DNA of 64,000 nt from Lachnospiraceae bacterium (lineage in GTDB: Bacteria > Bacillota > Clostridia > Lachnospirales > Lachnospiraceae), in contig SVEC01000002.1 in NCBI GenBank assembly GCA_015057555.1, forward strand, positions 176,362 through 240,361. Reading direction: 5' to 3'. The notes beneath the pieces are model-generated. The model searched no databases. It saw nothing but the letters and a program-made list of their open reading frames with translations, and was not told the origin of the DNA. Every line of letters begins with the position of its first letter. Position 1 is the stretch's first letter. A program made the position numbers and the translations under genes. Of this stretch, positions 26,552 to 36,491 are shown in pieces.

Positions 26552-26590
26552 TGGAGGGCTTGATAATTCAAGCCTTCCTTTTATTTTATT
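26552..26590 (+). terminator. Second, plus-strand terminator of the peptide locus
   Basis: GG-A-GGGCTTGA (about 26553-26562) pairs with TCAAGCC-T-TCC (26568-26578), 5-base loop, followed by TTTTATTTTATT. It overlaps the -35 of the antisense promoter and could end a long peptide mRNA of about 290 bases. Confidence 0.65.
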
Positions 26591-26596
26591 ATAACT

Positions 26597-27682
26597 TTAC
26601 TTCTTTGTAATATATCCCTGTGCCTTAAGAAGCTCAGCGCAAAGAACTGCACCACCTGCTGCTCCTCTTACAGTATTGTGTGAAAGTCCAACGAACTTCC
26701 AATCGTAGATTGAATCCTCACGAATACGTCCTACGCTTACACCCATTCCGTTCTCGTAGTCAACATCAAGAGTAACCTGTGGTCTGTTCTCCTCCTCCAT
26801 GTACTGGATGAACTGCTTTGGAGCACTTGGAAGACCTAACTCCTGAGGCGCTCCCTTGAACTCTACAAGCTTCTGGATAAGCTGCTCCTTAGTAGGCTGC
26901 TTTCTAAACTTAACAAATACTGCTGCAGTGTGTCCATTAAGAACTGGAACACGGATACACTGACAGGTAATCTTAACATCATCAGCTGGAACGATTACGC
27001 CATCCTCAATCTTACCCCAGATTCTAAGTGGCTCCTTCTCAGACTTCTCTTCTTCACCACCGATGAATGGGATGATGTTCTCAACCATCTCTGGCCAATC
27101 CTTAAATGTCTTACCAGCACCTGATATAGCCTGATAAGTAGTAGCTACTACCTCATATGGCTCAAACTCCTTCCAAGCAGTAAGAACTGGTGCATATGAC
27201 TGAATTGAACAGTTAGGCTTAACTGCAACAAATCCTCTAGTTGTACCAAGTCTCTTCTTCTGGAAGTCAATAACCTTCATGTGGTCTGGGTTAATCTCAG
27301 GCACTACCATAGGAACATCTGGTGTCCATCTGTGAGCTGAGTTATTAGAAACTACAGGAGTCTCTGTCTTAGCATATGCATCCTCAATAGCCTTAATCTC
27401 GTCCTTAGACATATCTACTGCTGAGAATACGAAGTCTACTGTAGCTGCAACCTTCTCAACCTCATTTACATTGTATACTACAAGGTTCTTAACAGCCTCT
27501 GGCATTGGAGTAGACATCTTCCATCTGTCACCTACTGCCTCTGCGTAAGTCTTACCAGCACTTCTTGGGCTTGCTGCAATTGTAGTTACCTCAAACCAAG
27601 GATGGTTCTCAAGTAATGCGATAAAACGCTGTCCAACCATACCGGTACCACCAAGGATACCAACCTTTAACTTATCACTCAT
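26597..27682 (-). CDS. asd: Aspartate-semialdehyde dehydrogenase
   Basis: Makes aspartate semialdehyde from aspartyl phosphate with NADPH, feeding lysine, threonine and methionine synthesis. [11 protein letters not shown] (residues 10-20) is the NADP-binding loop and C158 in KPNCSIQSY is the catalytic cysteine. The 361-residue sequence is of the archaeal/fungal-like type found in many Clostridia. It is the last gene of the amino-acid run, 114 bases after serA, a wider gap that may hold its own promoter. AGGAGG precedes the ATG. Confidence 0.97.
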   Translation of the reverse strand: MSDKLKVGILGGTGMVGQRFIALLENHPWFEVTTIAASPRSAGKTYAEAVGDRWKMSTPMPEAVKNLVVYNVNEVEKVAATVDFVFSAVDMSKDEIKAIEDAYAKTETPVVSNNSAHRWTPDVPMVVPEINPDHMKVIDFQKKRLGTTRGFVAVKPNCSIQSYAPVLTAWKEFEPYEVVATTYQAISGAGKTFKDWPEMVENIIPFIGGEEEKSEKEPLRIWGKIEDGVIVPADDVKITCQCIRVPVLNGHTAAVFVKFRKQPTKEQLIQKLVEFKGAPQELGLPSAPKQFIQYMEEENRPQVTLDVDYENGMGVSVGRIREDSIYDWKFVGLSHNTVRGAAGGAVLCAELLKAQGYITKK

Positions 27683-27796
27683 TTTTTATATCCTCCTAAA
27701 GCATACTATCATAACCCCATTATAATATTTTGCTTTACCATTCATTGATGATTGTTCATAATACACTATCATCAATTATAATTCAATACTATTTAA

Positions 27797-28960
27797 TTAC
27801 TTTACAACTCTTACCTTAACTACACCGTCGATAGCCTCGATTGCCTTAACCATCTCATCATCAGCCTTCTCAGCTGTATCAAGGATTGTGTAAGCCCAAT
27901 CACCCTTAGACTTACTTACCATATCAGATACGTTAATGTGCTTATCTGAAAATGCACCAGTAAATCTTGTAAGCATGTTAGGAATATTCTTATGACATAC
28001 TGTAAGTCTTGAAGCAGCTGTACACTTACCTGCATCACAAGCTGGGTAGTTTACAGAGTTCTTAATATTACCATTCTCGATAAAGTCTCTAGTCTGCTTA
28101 ACAGCCATAATAGCACAGTTATCCTCTGATTCCTCAGTTGAAGCTCCAAGGTGTGGAAGTGTAATAACCTTCTTATGTGAAGCAATTACATCATTAGGGA
28201 AATCTGTTACATATACTCCAACCTTCTCTGTATCAAGTGCCTCAATCATATCAAGGTCATTAACAAGAGCATCTCTAGAGAAGTTAAGAATCTTAACTCC
28301 GTCCTTCATCATAGCCATTGAGTCCTTGTTAATCATACCCTTTGTTGAATCAAGAGCTGGAACATGAAGTGTAATATAATCACACTCTCTAAAAATGTCT
28401 TCTACATTTGTAATGTGCTTTACATTTCTAGAAAGCATCCAAGCAGCGTCTACTGACACATATGGGTCATAACCATATACATCCATGCCAAGGTGAGTAG
28501 CTGTATTTGCAACTCTTGCACCGATAGCACCAAGACCGATAACACCAAGCTTCTTACCAAGCACCTCATTACCAGCATACTTAGCCTTCTGCTTCTCAAC
28601 ATCCTTAGCAAGTGACTCTACTGTAGCGTTTTCTTTAACCCAGTTGTATCCACCCATAAGGTCACGGCTTGCAAGCATAAGACCTGCGATAACAAGCTCC
28701 TTAACACCGTTAGCGTTAGCACCTGGAGTGTTGAATACTACGATACCCTTCTCAGCACACTTATCAAGTGGAATGTTGTTAACACCTGCACCTGCTCTTG
28801 CCACTGAAAGAAGGTTGTCTGAAAGCTCTAACTCATGCATAGAAGCACTTCTTACTAATACTGCCTCAGCGTCTGCAAAATTGTCTACTGTTTCATAGTT
28901 GTCTGTAAATAAATCCATACCGCAAGCTGCAATAGGATTTAAGCAATTTATCTTTGTCAT
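27797..28960 (-). CDS. serA: D-3-phosphoglycerate dehydrogenase
   Basis: First step of serine synthesis, oxidising 3-phosphoglycerate with NAD+. The NAD-binding loop is VIGLGAIGARVA (about 140-151), with the substrate Arg in FSRDALVND and the catalytic His in LPHLGASTEE. The 387-residue product ends in an ACT domain (about 318-387) that may allow feedback control. It lies 27 bases after serC in the same operon. GGGAG precedes the ATG. No serB is in the window. Confidence 0.97.
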   Translation of the reverse strand: MTKINCLNPIAACGMDLFTDNYETVDNFADAEAVLVRSASMHELELSDNLLSVARAGAGVNNIPLDKCAEKGIVVFNTPGANANGVKELVIAGLMLASRDLMGGYNWVKENATVESLAKDVEKQKAKYAGNEVLGKKLGVIGLGAIGARVANTATHLGMDVYGYDPYVSVDAAWMLSRNVKHITNVEDIFRECDYITLHVPALDSTKGMINKDSMAMMKDGVKILNFSRDALVNDLDMIEALDTEKVGVYVTDFPNDVIASHKKVITLPHLGASTEESEDNCAIMAVKQTRDFIENGNIKNSVNYPACDAGKCTAASRLTVCHKNIPNMLTRFTGAFSDKHINVSDMVSKSKGDWAYTILDTAEKADDEMVKAIEAIDGVVKVRVVK

Positions 28961-28987
28961 TTTTATTCTCCCTTTAATAAATACTAA

Positions 28988-30070
28988 TTAAGCGTTAGCT
29001 GCCTCAAAGTCCTTCATGAACTGTACAAGCTTCTCTACACCCTCGATTGGCATAGCGTTGTAGATTGATGCTCTCATACCACCTACTGAGCGGTGTCCCT
29101 TAAGGTTTACAAAACCTGCTGCTGTTGCTTCCTTAACAAACTTAGCATCAAGCTCATCGTTACCAGTTACGAATGGTACGTTCATAAGTGAACGGTCCTT
29201 CTTCTCTACTGTTCCCTTGAACATCTTTGAAGAATCAAGGAAATCATAAAGGATAGCTGCCTTCTTCTCATTGTGAGCCTTCATAGCTGCAAGGCCACCC
29301 ATCTCCTTAACCCACTTGAATACGAGACCACATACGTAGATTCCGTAGCATGGAGGTGTATTGTAAAGTGAATCATTATCAGCCTGAGTCTTGTACTTAA
29401 GCATTGTAGGAGTTGCTGGATTTACATCATCTCTGATTAAGTCTTCTCTGATGATTGCAATAACAACACCTGCTGGTCCAACGTTCTTCTGTACACCGAA
29501 GTAAATCATACCATAATCAGATACATTTACAGGCTGTGAAAGAATGTCTGATGACATATCAGCTACAAGAATCTTACCCTTAGTATTTGGGAGCTCCTTA
29601 AATGTAGTTCCGTAGATTGTATTGTTGTGGCAGATATGTACATAATCTGCATCCTCTGATATAGGAAGATCTGAACAATCTGGAATGTATGAGAAGGTCT
29701 TATCTGCTGATGAAGCGATAGCATTTGCCTTACCATACTTCTGTGCCTCCTCATAAGCCTTCTTAGCCCACTGTCCAGTAATAATATAATCAGCTACACC
29801 ATTCTTCATAAGGTTAAGTGGTACAGCTGCAAACTGCTGTGAAGCACCACCCTGGAGAAAAAGCACCTTGTAGTTATCAGGAATCTCTAAGAGATCTCTT
29901 AAATCCTGCTCTGCTTCCTTGATGATGTTATCGTATACCTTTGAACGATGGCTCATCTCCATAACACTCATTCCTGAGCCCTTGTAATCCATCATATCCT
30001 CTGCACACTGCTTTAAAACTACCTCAGGTAATACTGAAGGTCCTGCTGAAAAGTTAAATACTCTTGCCAT
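28988..30070 (-). CDS. serC: Phosphoserine aminotransferase
   Basis: Converts 3-phosphohydroxypyruvate to phosphoserine with glutamate, using pyridoxal phosphate. NFSAGPSVLPEVVL (about 5-18) is the family's N-terminal signature, and the PLP lysine is in YFGVQKNVGPAG (about residue 195). The 360-residue length is typical. It lies 21 bases after ilvB and 27 bases before serA. GGAGG precedes the ATG. Confidence 0.98.
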   Translation of the reverse strand: MARVFNFSAGPSVLPEVVLKQCAEDMMDYKGSGMSVMEMSHRSKVYDNIIKEAEQDLRDLLEIPDNYKVLFLQGGASQQFAAVPLNLMKNGVADYIITGQWAKKAYEEAQKYGKANAIASSADKTFSYIPDCSDLPISEDADYVHICHNNTIYGTTFKELPNTKGKILVADMSSDILSQPVNVSDYGMIYFGVQKNVGPAGVVIAIIREDLIRDDVNPATPTMLKYKTQADNDSLYNTPPCYGIYVCGLVFKWVKEMGGLAAMKAHNEKKAAILYDFLDSSKMFKGTVEKKDRSLMNVPFVTGNDELDAKFVKEATAAGFVNLKGHRSVGGMRASIYNAMPIEGVEKLVQFMKDFEAANA

Positions 30071-30091
30071 TATATTAATCCTCCCTATTTC

Positions 30092-31774
30092 TTACTTATT
30101 CTCTAAATCGTTCTTATCGAAGCATGTCTCAAGAGCTGCACCTGCTGCAACCATTGGCCATACCTTATCATCCTGGTCGATTAAGCACTCGATAACAACT
30201 GGCTTATTAAGCTCAATTGCCTTCTTAAGAGCATCCTCAAACTCTACAAGGTTTGTAGCTCTCATACCTGTAGCACCAAGAGCCTCTGCAACCTTAACAA
30301 AATCAACACCGTCATTAAGTATTGTATTAGAGTATCTCTTGTCATAGAACAATGTCTGCCACTGTCTAACCATACCAAGTACGTGGTTATTAATAACAAC
30401 CTCGATTATTGGAATGTTGTATCTAGCTGCTGTAGCAACCTCCTGCATGTTCATTCTGAAGCATCCATCACCAGCGATATTGATTGTAATATTCTCTGGC
30501 ATACCAACCTTAGCACCCATACAAGCACCAAGACCAAAGCCCATAGTACCAAGTCCACCTGAGCTAAGAAGCTGTCTTGGACGAGTGTACTTGTAGTGCT
30601 GTGCAGCCCACATCTGGTGCTGTCCAACATCAGTAGTAATAGTAGCCTTACCCTCTGTAACCTCGTATATCTTATTGATAATACCAGGGCCTGAGAACTC
30701 ATTGTAGTCATCAACACATGGGAACTTCTCCTTAAGCTCTGCCACCTGAGCCATCCACTCTGGATGCTCTGCAGACTTAACTCTTGATGAAATCATCTTA
30801 AGAACTTCCTTAGCATCTCCGATTACACTACACTCAACTAAGATATTCTTATCAATCTCTGCTGGGTCTACATCTATATGGATAATCTTTGCATTAACTG
30901 CAAACTTATCTGCGTTACCGATAACTCTGTCTGAGAATCTTGCACCAACAACGATTACAAGGTCAGCCTTATTTACAGCGAAGTTTGATACCTTTGTACC
31001 ATGCATACCAATCATACCTGTATATCTATCACTTGTATTGTCAAATGCACCCTTACCCATAAGAGTATCACATACTGGAGCATCAATCTTCTCAGCAAAC
31101 TTCTTTAATTCATCTGTAGCACCTGCTGTAATAACACCACCACCAGCTAAGATAAATGGTCTCTTAGCCTTCTCTATCATTCTGATTGCATCATCAAGAC
31201 TGTCAGCCTTAATTGATGTAACCTTTCTCTCGATTGGTTCTGGTGCCTTAGGCTCGAAGTCTGCAATATTAGCAGTAACATCCTTAGTTACATCTACAAG
31301 TACAGGGCCTGGTCTACCAGTCTGTGCAATCTTAAATGCTCTTCTAATTGTATCTGCAAGCTCGTGTACATTCTTAACGATGAAGCTGTGCTTTGTAATA
31401 GGCATTACCACTCCTGCGATATCAACCTCCTGGAAGCTATCCTTACCAAGAAGTGATACACCTACGTTAGCAGTGATTGCTACAACAGGGATAGAATCCA
31501 TATATGCTGTTGCAATACCAGTTACAAGGTTTGTTGCACCAGGGCCTGATGTAGCCATACATACACCAACCTTACCTGTTGCTCTTGCATAACCGTCTGC
31601 TGCGTGAGCAGCGCCCTGCTCATGAGAGGTTAAAATGTGGTTGATTTCATCCTGGTGCTTGTAAAGTGCATCGTATACGTTAAGTATGGTTCCACCTGGG
31701 TAACCAAATACCGTATCAACGCCCTGCTCTTTTAAGCACTCAATAATAATTTCTGAGCCTGTTAATTGTTTCAT
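30092..31774 (-). CDS. ilvB: Acetolactate synthase, catalytic subunit
   Basis: Thiamine-diphosphate enzyme forming acetolactate from pyruvate for valine and leucine synthesis. It has the catalytic Glu in TSHEQGAAHAADGYARA (about 48-64) and the TPP-binding GDGCFRMN-x-QEVATA region (about 447-460). The product from ATG 31774 has 560 residues; the ATG two codons earlier is only one base from the ribosome binding site. There is no ilvN regulatory subunit gene next to it, which is unusual for a biosynthetic enzyme. It follows ilvD by 87 bases. Confidence 0.96.
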   Translation of the reverse strand: MKQLTGSEIIIECLKEQGVDTVFGYPGGTILNVYDALYKHQDEINHILTSHEQGAAHAADGYARATGKVGVCMATSGPGATNLVTGIATAYMDSIPVVAITANVGVSLLGKDSFQEVDIAGVVMPITKHSFIVKNVHELADTIRRAFKIAQTGRPGPVLVDVTKDVTANIADFEPKAPEPIERKVTSIKADSLDDAIRMIEKAKRPFILAGGGVITAGATDELKKFAEKIDAPVCDTLMGKGAFDNTSDRYTGMIGMHGTKVSNFAVNKADLVIVVGARFSDRVIGNADKFAVNAKIIHIDVDPAEIDKNILVECSVIGDAKEVLKMISSRVKSAEHPEWMAQVAELKEKFPCVDDYNEFSGPGIINKIYEVTEGKATITTDVGQHQMWAAQHYKYTRPRQLLSSGGLGTMGFGLGACMGAKVGMPENITINIAGDGCFRMNMQEVATAARYNIPIIEVVINNHVLGMVRQWQTLFYDKRYSNTILNDGVDFVKVAEALGATGMRATNLVEFEDALKKAIELNKPVVIECLIDQDDKVWPMVAAGAALETCFDKNDLENK

Positions 31775-31867
31775 GGTCATTCTCCTTTTTATACGTTTTA
31801 AGCCTTAAAGCTTTATCTTTTTGTTATTTTAGGTTTCTTTATATTTACATCTTATATTAAATATATC

Positions 31868-33529
31868 CTAGAACTCAAGTACTGCTCCTCTGTTACCTGA
31901 AGTTACCATCTTTGCATATCTTGCAAGATAGCCTGTAGTTACCTTAGGCTCTCTTGGCTGCCACTTAGCCTTACGAGCAGCTAACTCCTCATTAGAAAGC
32001 TTAACATTTAATGTACAAGCCTCAAGGTCGATAGCAATGATATCTCCCTCTTCTACTAATGCAATTGGACCACCAACTGCTGCCTCTGGAGAAATATGTC
32101 CGATGGAAGCTCCACGACTTGCACCTGAGAAACGTCCGTCAGTAATAAGTGCAACTGAAGAACCAAGTCCCATACCAGCGATAGCTGATGTTGGGTTAAG
32201 CATTTCTCTCATACCAGGACCACCCTTAGGACCCTCATATCTGATTACTACTACATCTCCTGCCACAATCTTACCGCCCTTAATAGCAGCGATTGCATCC
32301 TCCTCGCACTCAAATACTCTAGCTGGTCCCTCGTGCTGCATCATCTCAGCACAAACTGCTGAACGCTTAACAACTGAACCGTCTGGTGCAAGGTTACCCT
32401 TAAGTACTGCAAGACCACCTGTAGCACTATATGGATTATCTAAAGGTCTAATTACCTCTGGGTTCTTATTCTTAACACCGTCAACTGCATCACCGATTGT
32501 CTTGCCGGTTACAGTCATACAATCCTCATTAAGAAGACCTAACTCCTTAAGCTGATTCATAACTGCATATACACCACCAGCCTCATTTAAATCCTCCATA
32601 TATGTAGGACCTGCTGGAGCAAGATGACAAAGGTTCGGTGTCTTTGCGCTAATATCATTTGCCATTGCAATATCGAAGTCAAATCCAATTTCGTGAGCAA
32701 TAGCCGGAATATGTAACATAGAGTTTGTTGAACATCCCAGAGCCATATCAACTGTAAGAGCATTAATAATTGCCTCCTTAGTGATAATATCTCTTGGTCT
32801 AATGTTCTTATTATACATCTCCATAACTGCCATACCAGCGTGCTTTGCAAGCTTGATTCTCTCTGAGTATACTGCTGGAATTGTACCATTGCCAGGAAGT
32901 CCCATACCAAGTGCCTCAGTAAGACAGTTCATAGAGTTTGCTGTGTACATACCTGAGCACGAACCACAGGTTGGACAAGCATTACACTCGAAGTCCTTAA
33001 CATCTGCCTCAGTCATAGTTCCTGCTGCATAAGAACCAACAGCCTCGAACATTGATGAAAGAGATGTCTTATGTCCCTTAACATGACCTGCAAGCATTGG
33101 ACCACCTGATACAAATACAGTTGGAACATTTACTCTTGCTGCTGCCATAAGAAGTCCAGGGACATTCTTATCACAGTTAGGAATCATAACAAGTGCATCA
33201 AACTGATGAGCTAAAGCCATAGCCTCAGTTGAATCTGCAATCAAATCTCTTGTTACAAGAGAATACTTCATACCGATATGTCCCATTGCAATACCATCAC
33301 ATACTGCGATAGCTGGGAACATAATAGGTGTACCGCCTGCTGCGGCAACTCCAAGCTTTACAGCCTGAGCTATCTTATCAAGGTTCATATGTCCCGGTAC
33401 AATCTCATTGTAGGAGCATACAATACCAACCAATGGCTTTGAAAGCTCTTCGTCAGTTAATCCTAATGCATTGAACAAGCTTCTATGTGGAGCCTGCTGC
33501 ATACCAACTTTTACGTTATCACTTTTCAT
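31868..33529 (-). CDS. ilvD: Dihydroxy-acid dehydratase
   Basis: Third common step of branched-chain amino acid synthesis, an iron-sulfur enzyme. Cluster cysteines are visible in PNCDKNVPG (about 120) and [19 protein letters not shown] (about 185-205). The C-terminal GGPGMREML and [11 protein letters not shown] are also family marks. Length 553 residues is typical. It lies 13 bases after leuB. AGGAGAGG precedes the ATG. Confidence 0.98.
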   Translation of the reverse strand: MKSDNVKVGMQQAPHRSLFNALGLTDEELSKPLVGIVCSYNEIVPGHMNLDKIAQAVKLGVAAAGGTPIMFPAIAVCDGIAMGHIGMKYSLVTRDLIADSTEAMALAHQFDALVMIPNCDKNVPGLLMAAARVNVPTVFVSGGPMLAGHVKGHKTSLSSMFEAVGSYAAGTMTEADVKDFECNACPTCGSCSGMYTANSMNCLTEALGMGLPGNGTIPAVYSERIKLAKHAGMAVMEMYNKNIRPRDIITKEAIINALTVDMALGCSTNSMLHIPAIAHEIGFDFDIAMANDISAKTPNLCHLAPAGPTYMEDLNEAGGVYAVMNQLKELGLLNEDCMTVTGKTIGDAVDGVKNKNPEVIRPLDNPYSATGGLAVLKGNLAPDGSVVKRSAVCAEMMQHEGPARVFECEEDAIAAIKGGKIVAGDVVVIRYEGPKGGPGMREMLNPTSAIAGMGLGSSVALITDGRFSGASRGASIGHISPEAAVGGPIALVEEGDIIAIDLEACTLNVKLSNEELAARKAKWQPREPKVTTGYLARYAKMVTSGNRGAVLEF

Positions 33530-33542
33530 TTTATCCTCTCCT

Positions 33543-34625
33543 TTATACTCTTGCTGCGATTAAATCACCCATCTCAGAGCAGCTTACAAGCTGTGTTCCC
33601 TCTGAAACGATATCGCAGGTTCTATAATTTTCTACTAATACCTGCTGAACTGCTGCCTCTATAGCATCAGCTTCCTTATCCATATCAAATGTGTATCTAA
33701 GCATCATAGCTGCTGAAAGAATAGTAGCAATAGGGTTAGCCTTGTTTTGACCAGCTATATCCGGTGCTGAACCACCACTTGGCTCATACATACCAAACTT
33801 AGTCTCATTAAGAGATGCTGATGCAAGCATTCCAATAGAGCCAGTAATCATTGAAGCCTCATCTGAAAGGATATCTCCGAACATATTCTCAGTAAGAACA
33901 ACATCGAACTGAGCAGGATCTTTAACAAGCTGCATAGCACAGTTGTCAACCAACATATGCTCGTAGGTAACCTCTGGATAATCCTTAGCTACCTCTTCTA
34001 CTACCTTTCTCCAAAGTCTTGAAGAATCAAGAACATTTGCCTTGTCTACGCTTGTAACCTTCTTGCGGCGCTTCATAGCAATATCAAAACCCTTAATAGC
34101 GATTCTTCTAATCTCGTTTTCATTATATGTAAGGGTATCAATGGCAGTCATTACACCATCAATTTCCTTAGTCTCTCTATCACCGAAGTAAAGACCACCT
34201 GTAAGCTCTCTCATAATCATCATATCAAAGCCCTTATCAGCAATCTCCTCCTTAAGTGGACAAGCACCCTTTAACTCCTTGTATAAAAGTGCTGGTCTAA
34301 GATTTGCAAAAAGTCCAAGCTCCTTACGAATCTTAAGAAGTCCTGCCTCTGGTCTTAAATTTGGTGGAAGCTTATACCATGGTGAAGTTGAAGTATTACC
34401 ACCTATAGAACCAAGAAGTACAGCATCTGCTGCCTTAGCTCTTGCTACTGCCTCATCTGTAAGAGGCACTCCGTGAGCATCAATTGAACAACCTCCCATA
34501 AGAAGCTGCTCATAGTTAAATGTATGTCCATACTTAGCTGCAACTGCATCAAGCACCTTCATAGCCTCAGAAACCACCTCAGGGCCGATACCGTCACCCT
34601 TAATAACTGCTATGTTACAAATCAT
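33543..34625 (-). CDS. leuB: 3-isopropylmalate dehydrogenase
   Basis: Third leucine-specific step; NAD-dependent oxidative decarboxylation. The sequence has GDGIGPEVV at the start, [10 protein letters not shown], the metal-binding DNCAMQLV and [15 protein letters not shown] near the end. The start is ATG 34625, 8 bases after GGAGG; the longer frame from 34640 starts inside that site. The product has 360 residues. It is separated from leuCD by two membrane-protein genes. Confidence 0.98.
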   Translation of the reverse strand: MICNIAVIKGDGIGPEVVSEAMKVLDAVAAKYGHTFNYEQLLMGGCSIDAHGVPLTDEAVARAKAADAVLLGSIGGNTSTSPWYKLPPNLRPEAGLLKIRKELGLFANLRPALLYKELKGACPLKEEIADKGFDMMIMRELTGGLYFGDRETKEIDGVMTAIDTLTYNENEIRRIAIKGFDIAMKRRKKVTSVDKANVLDSSRLWRKVVEEVAKDYPEVTYEHMLVDNCAMQLVKDPAQFDVVLTENMFGDILSDEASMITGSIGMLASASLNETKFGMYEPSGGSAPDIAGQNKANPIATILSAAMMLRYTFDMDKEADAIEAAVQQVLVENYRTCDIVSEGTQLVSCSEMGDLIAARV

Positions 34626-34645
34626 TTTTATATCCTCCAAATTAT

Positions 34646-35314
34646 CTAGTTAACAAATAAATGCTCTCTATTTCTAAAATAAACTGTATTTGCATAAATC
34701 ATAATTAAACTACCAAGCATTGAGGTTGGTTTATATATTTGGAAGAATGCTATAGCTGTAATACCAGAAACGACTAAAGCATATAGTATATTTATTATTA
34801 TTGTAACAATATATAACCACACAAGAAGCTTTGGTCCATTCTTTTTATATCCCGCCAACGCAAATCTAACCACTATAGCAAAAACAGCAAATCCTATACC
34901 GCACAACGCCATCATTACATCACAGACCTTTAAGCCATCGTAATTTAGGTAAATAAGCTCATGGGCTCCATCATATCCTGCAGCCATATCATAATGCTTT
35001 CCTGTAAATGCCATATAACCAGAATATACATTTAATACCGCTGAGAAGAATAGTAAAAAGTAAATCAAGAATTTGTACCACTTCATACCAAGCTCTGGTC
35101 CGTACTGCTTCATATCGTATGTATTTGGCTGATTCATCAAATTCTGATAAGTGTTGTTATTTCCATAATACTGACCCTGCTGTGGTTGCTGATAGTTCAT
35201 TTGCTGATAATTTTGTTGCACTGGCTGAGCAGGCTGTGTTCCCACGAAAGCTCCACACACATTACAGGTATACTGTCCATCAGGTACATTATTACCGCAA
35301 TTGTTACATATCAT
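34646..35314 (-). CDS. Zinc-ribbon membrane protein within the leu operon
   Basis: The 222-residue product has an N-terminal zinc ribbon with four cysteines (C3, C6, C17, C20; CNNCG and CNVCG), a Gln/Asn/Tyr-rich linker (about 25-70) and four membrane helices (about 80-102, 132-155, 166-188, 190-208). It ends in [11 protein letters not shown]. The next gene upstream encodes a protein with a related ending, so the two look like paralogues. AAGGAGG precedes the ATG. Function is not known; co-transcription with leucine genes may be chance or a transport role. Confidence 0.75.
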   Translation of the reverse strand: MICNNCGNNVPDGQYTCNVCGAFVGTQPAQPVQQNYQQMNYQQPQQGQYYGNNNTYQNLMNQPNTYDMKQYGPELGMKWYKFLIYFLLFFSAVLNVYSGYMAFTGKHYDMAAGYDGAHELIYLNYDGLKVCDVMMALCGIGFAVFAIVVRFALAGYKKNGPKLLVWLYIVTIIINILYALVVSGITAIAFFQIYKPTSMLGSLIMIYANTVYFRNREHLFVN

Positions 35315-35349
35315 AAGATTATCCTCCTTTTTCTTCAGTTCATCATAGA

Positions 35350-35976
35350 TTAATTGATAAACATTTGCTTTCTATTGTTAAAATATTTTACATTACCTAC
35401 TACAAAAACAATATATGCAGCTATAATCAGGAAATATTTCCATCCTCCGTAAGTGATAATAAAATTCGCACTGAATATTGTTTCGAAAAATTCACCTATT
35501 TCTTCAGGTGCTTTGAATGCAGCTATTACAAAACAACCAACAATACAAACTACATAGTATACTGCAGGCGTTATGAGGCTTATATACAAATCTTTTATGC
35601 CTCGCTTTTTTAACTCTAATAAGCCCTTTCTAGCACGCAGTATAATGATTGCTAATATAACTTCAAATATGACTGTCACTAGTAAAAGCACAAACATAAA
35701 TGTATAATAGCTATTATGCCATTTTTTCATCATGTTAACATATGTTTCCATCTGCAAAAAATGATTTACTGCTCCTACAGCAATTGATACAAAATAGTAA
35801 ATCATAAATCCCCAAACTAAGAACAAATACCAACGCATACCATATTGGTTATGGGTCACAATAAATGTTTGCTCAGGGTTTACATTGGATTGATTAAACA
35901 AATTATCATTAACCGTATTATATACCTGCTGTACATTGTCATTTTGCTGTACAGCTTGTTCATTATTTAAATCCAT
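35350..35976 (-). CDS. Membrane protein within the leu operon, paralogue of its neighbour
   Basis: The 208-residue product lacks the zinc ribbon but has a Gln/Asn-rich N-terminus (about 1-40), then YGMRWYLFLVWGF like the neighbour's [13 protein letters not shown], four membrane helices (about 48-70, 90-114, 130-154, 176-196), and the ending YFNNRKQMFIN. The shared start and end of the membrane part support a tandem duplication. It lies 17 bases after leuD. Function unknown. Confidence 0.75.
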   Translation of the reverse strand: MDLNNEQAVQQNDNVQQVYNTVNDNLFNQSNVNPEQTFIVTHNQYGMRWYLFLVWGFMIYYFVSIAVGAVNHFLQMETYVNMMKKWHNSYYTFMFVLLLVTVIFEVILAIIILRARKGLLELKKRGIKDLYISLITPAVYYVVCIVGCFVIAAFKAPEEIGEFFETIFSANFIITYGGWKYFLIIAAYIVFVVGNVKYFNNRKQMFIN

Positions 35977-35993
35977 ATTAAAATCTCCCTACA

Positions 35994-36479
35994 TTATTTG
36001 TTATTAATATAATTAATAAGACCCTCGTTCTTAATTATCTCCTGCATAAATGGTGGGAATGCCTGACCCTTAAACTCAGTTCCCTTAGTCTTGTTGTAAA
36101 TCATACCGCTGTCGAAGTCGATTTCAACCTGATCTCCTGCGTCGATACCCTGTGCAGCCTCAGGACACTCTATAATAGGAAGTCCTATATTAATAGCGTT
36201 ACGATAAAAGATTCTGGCAAAAGTCTCTGCGATTACACAGCTAATTCCTGAAGCCTTTATAGCTATAGGTGCATGCTCTCTAGATGAACCACATCCAAAG
36301 TTCTTATTAGCCACCATAATATCTCCCGGCTTTACTCTATTTACGAAATCCTTATCGATATCCTCCATACAGCTTTTAGCAAGCTCTGCCGGGTCTGATG
36401 AATTAAGATATCTAGCTGGAATAATTACGTCTGTATCTACATTGTCACCATATTTATGTACTGTTCCGAATGCTTTCAT
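35994..36479 (-). CDS. leuD: 3-isopropylmalate dehydratase, small subunit
   Basis: Partner of LeuC in the isomerisation of 2- to 3-isopropylmalate. [10 protein letters not shown] (about residues 58-67) is the swivel-domain signature. The 161 residues match the short archaeal/clostridial LeuD type. It starts 12 bases after leuC. AGGAGG precedes the ATG. Confidence 0.98.
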   Translation of the reverse strand: MKAFGTVHKYGDNVDTDVIIPARYLNSSDPAELAKSCMEDIDKDFVNRVKPGDIMVANKNFGCGSSREHAPIAIKASGISCVIAETFARIFYRNAINIGLPIIECPEAAQGIDAGDQVEIDFDSGMIYNKTKGTEFKGQAFPPFMQEIIKNEGLINYINNK

Positions 36480-36491
36480 TATATATACCTC

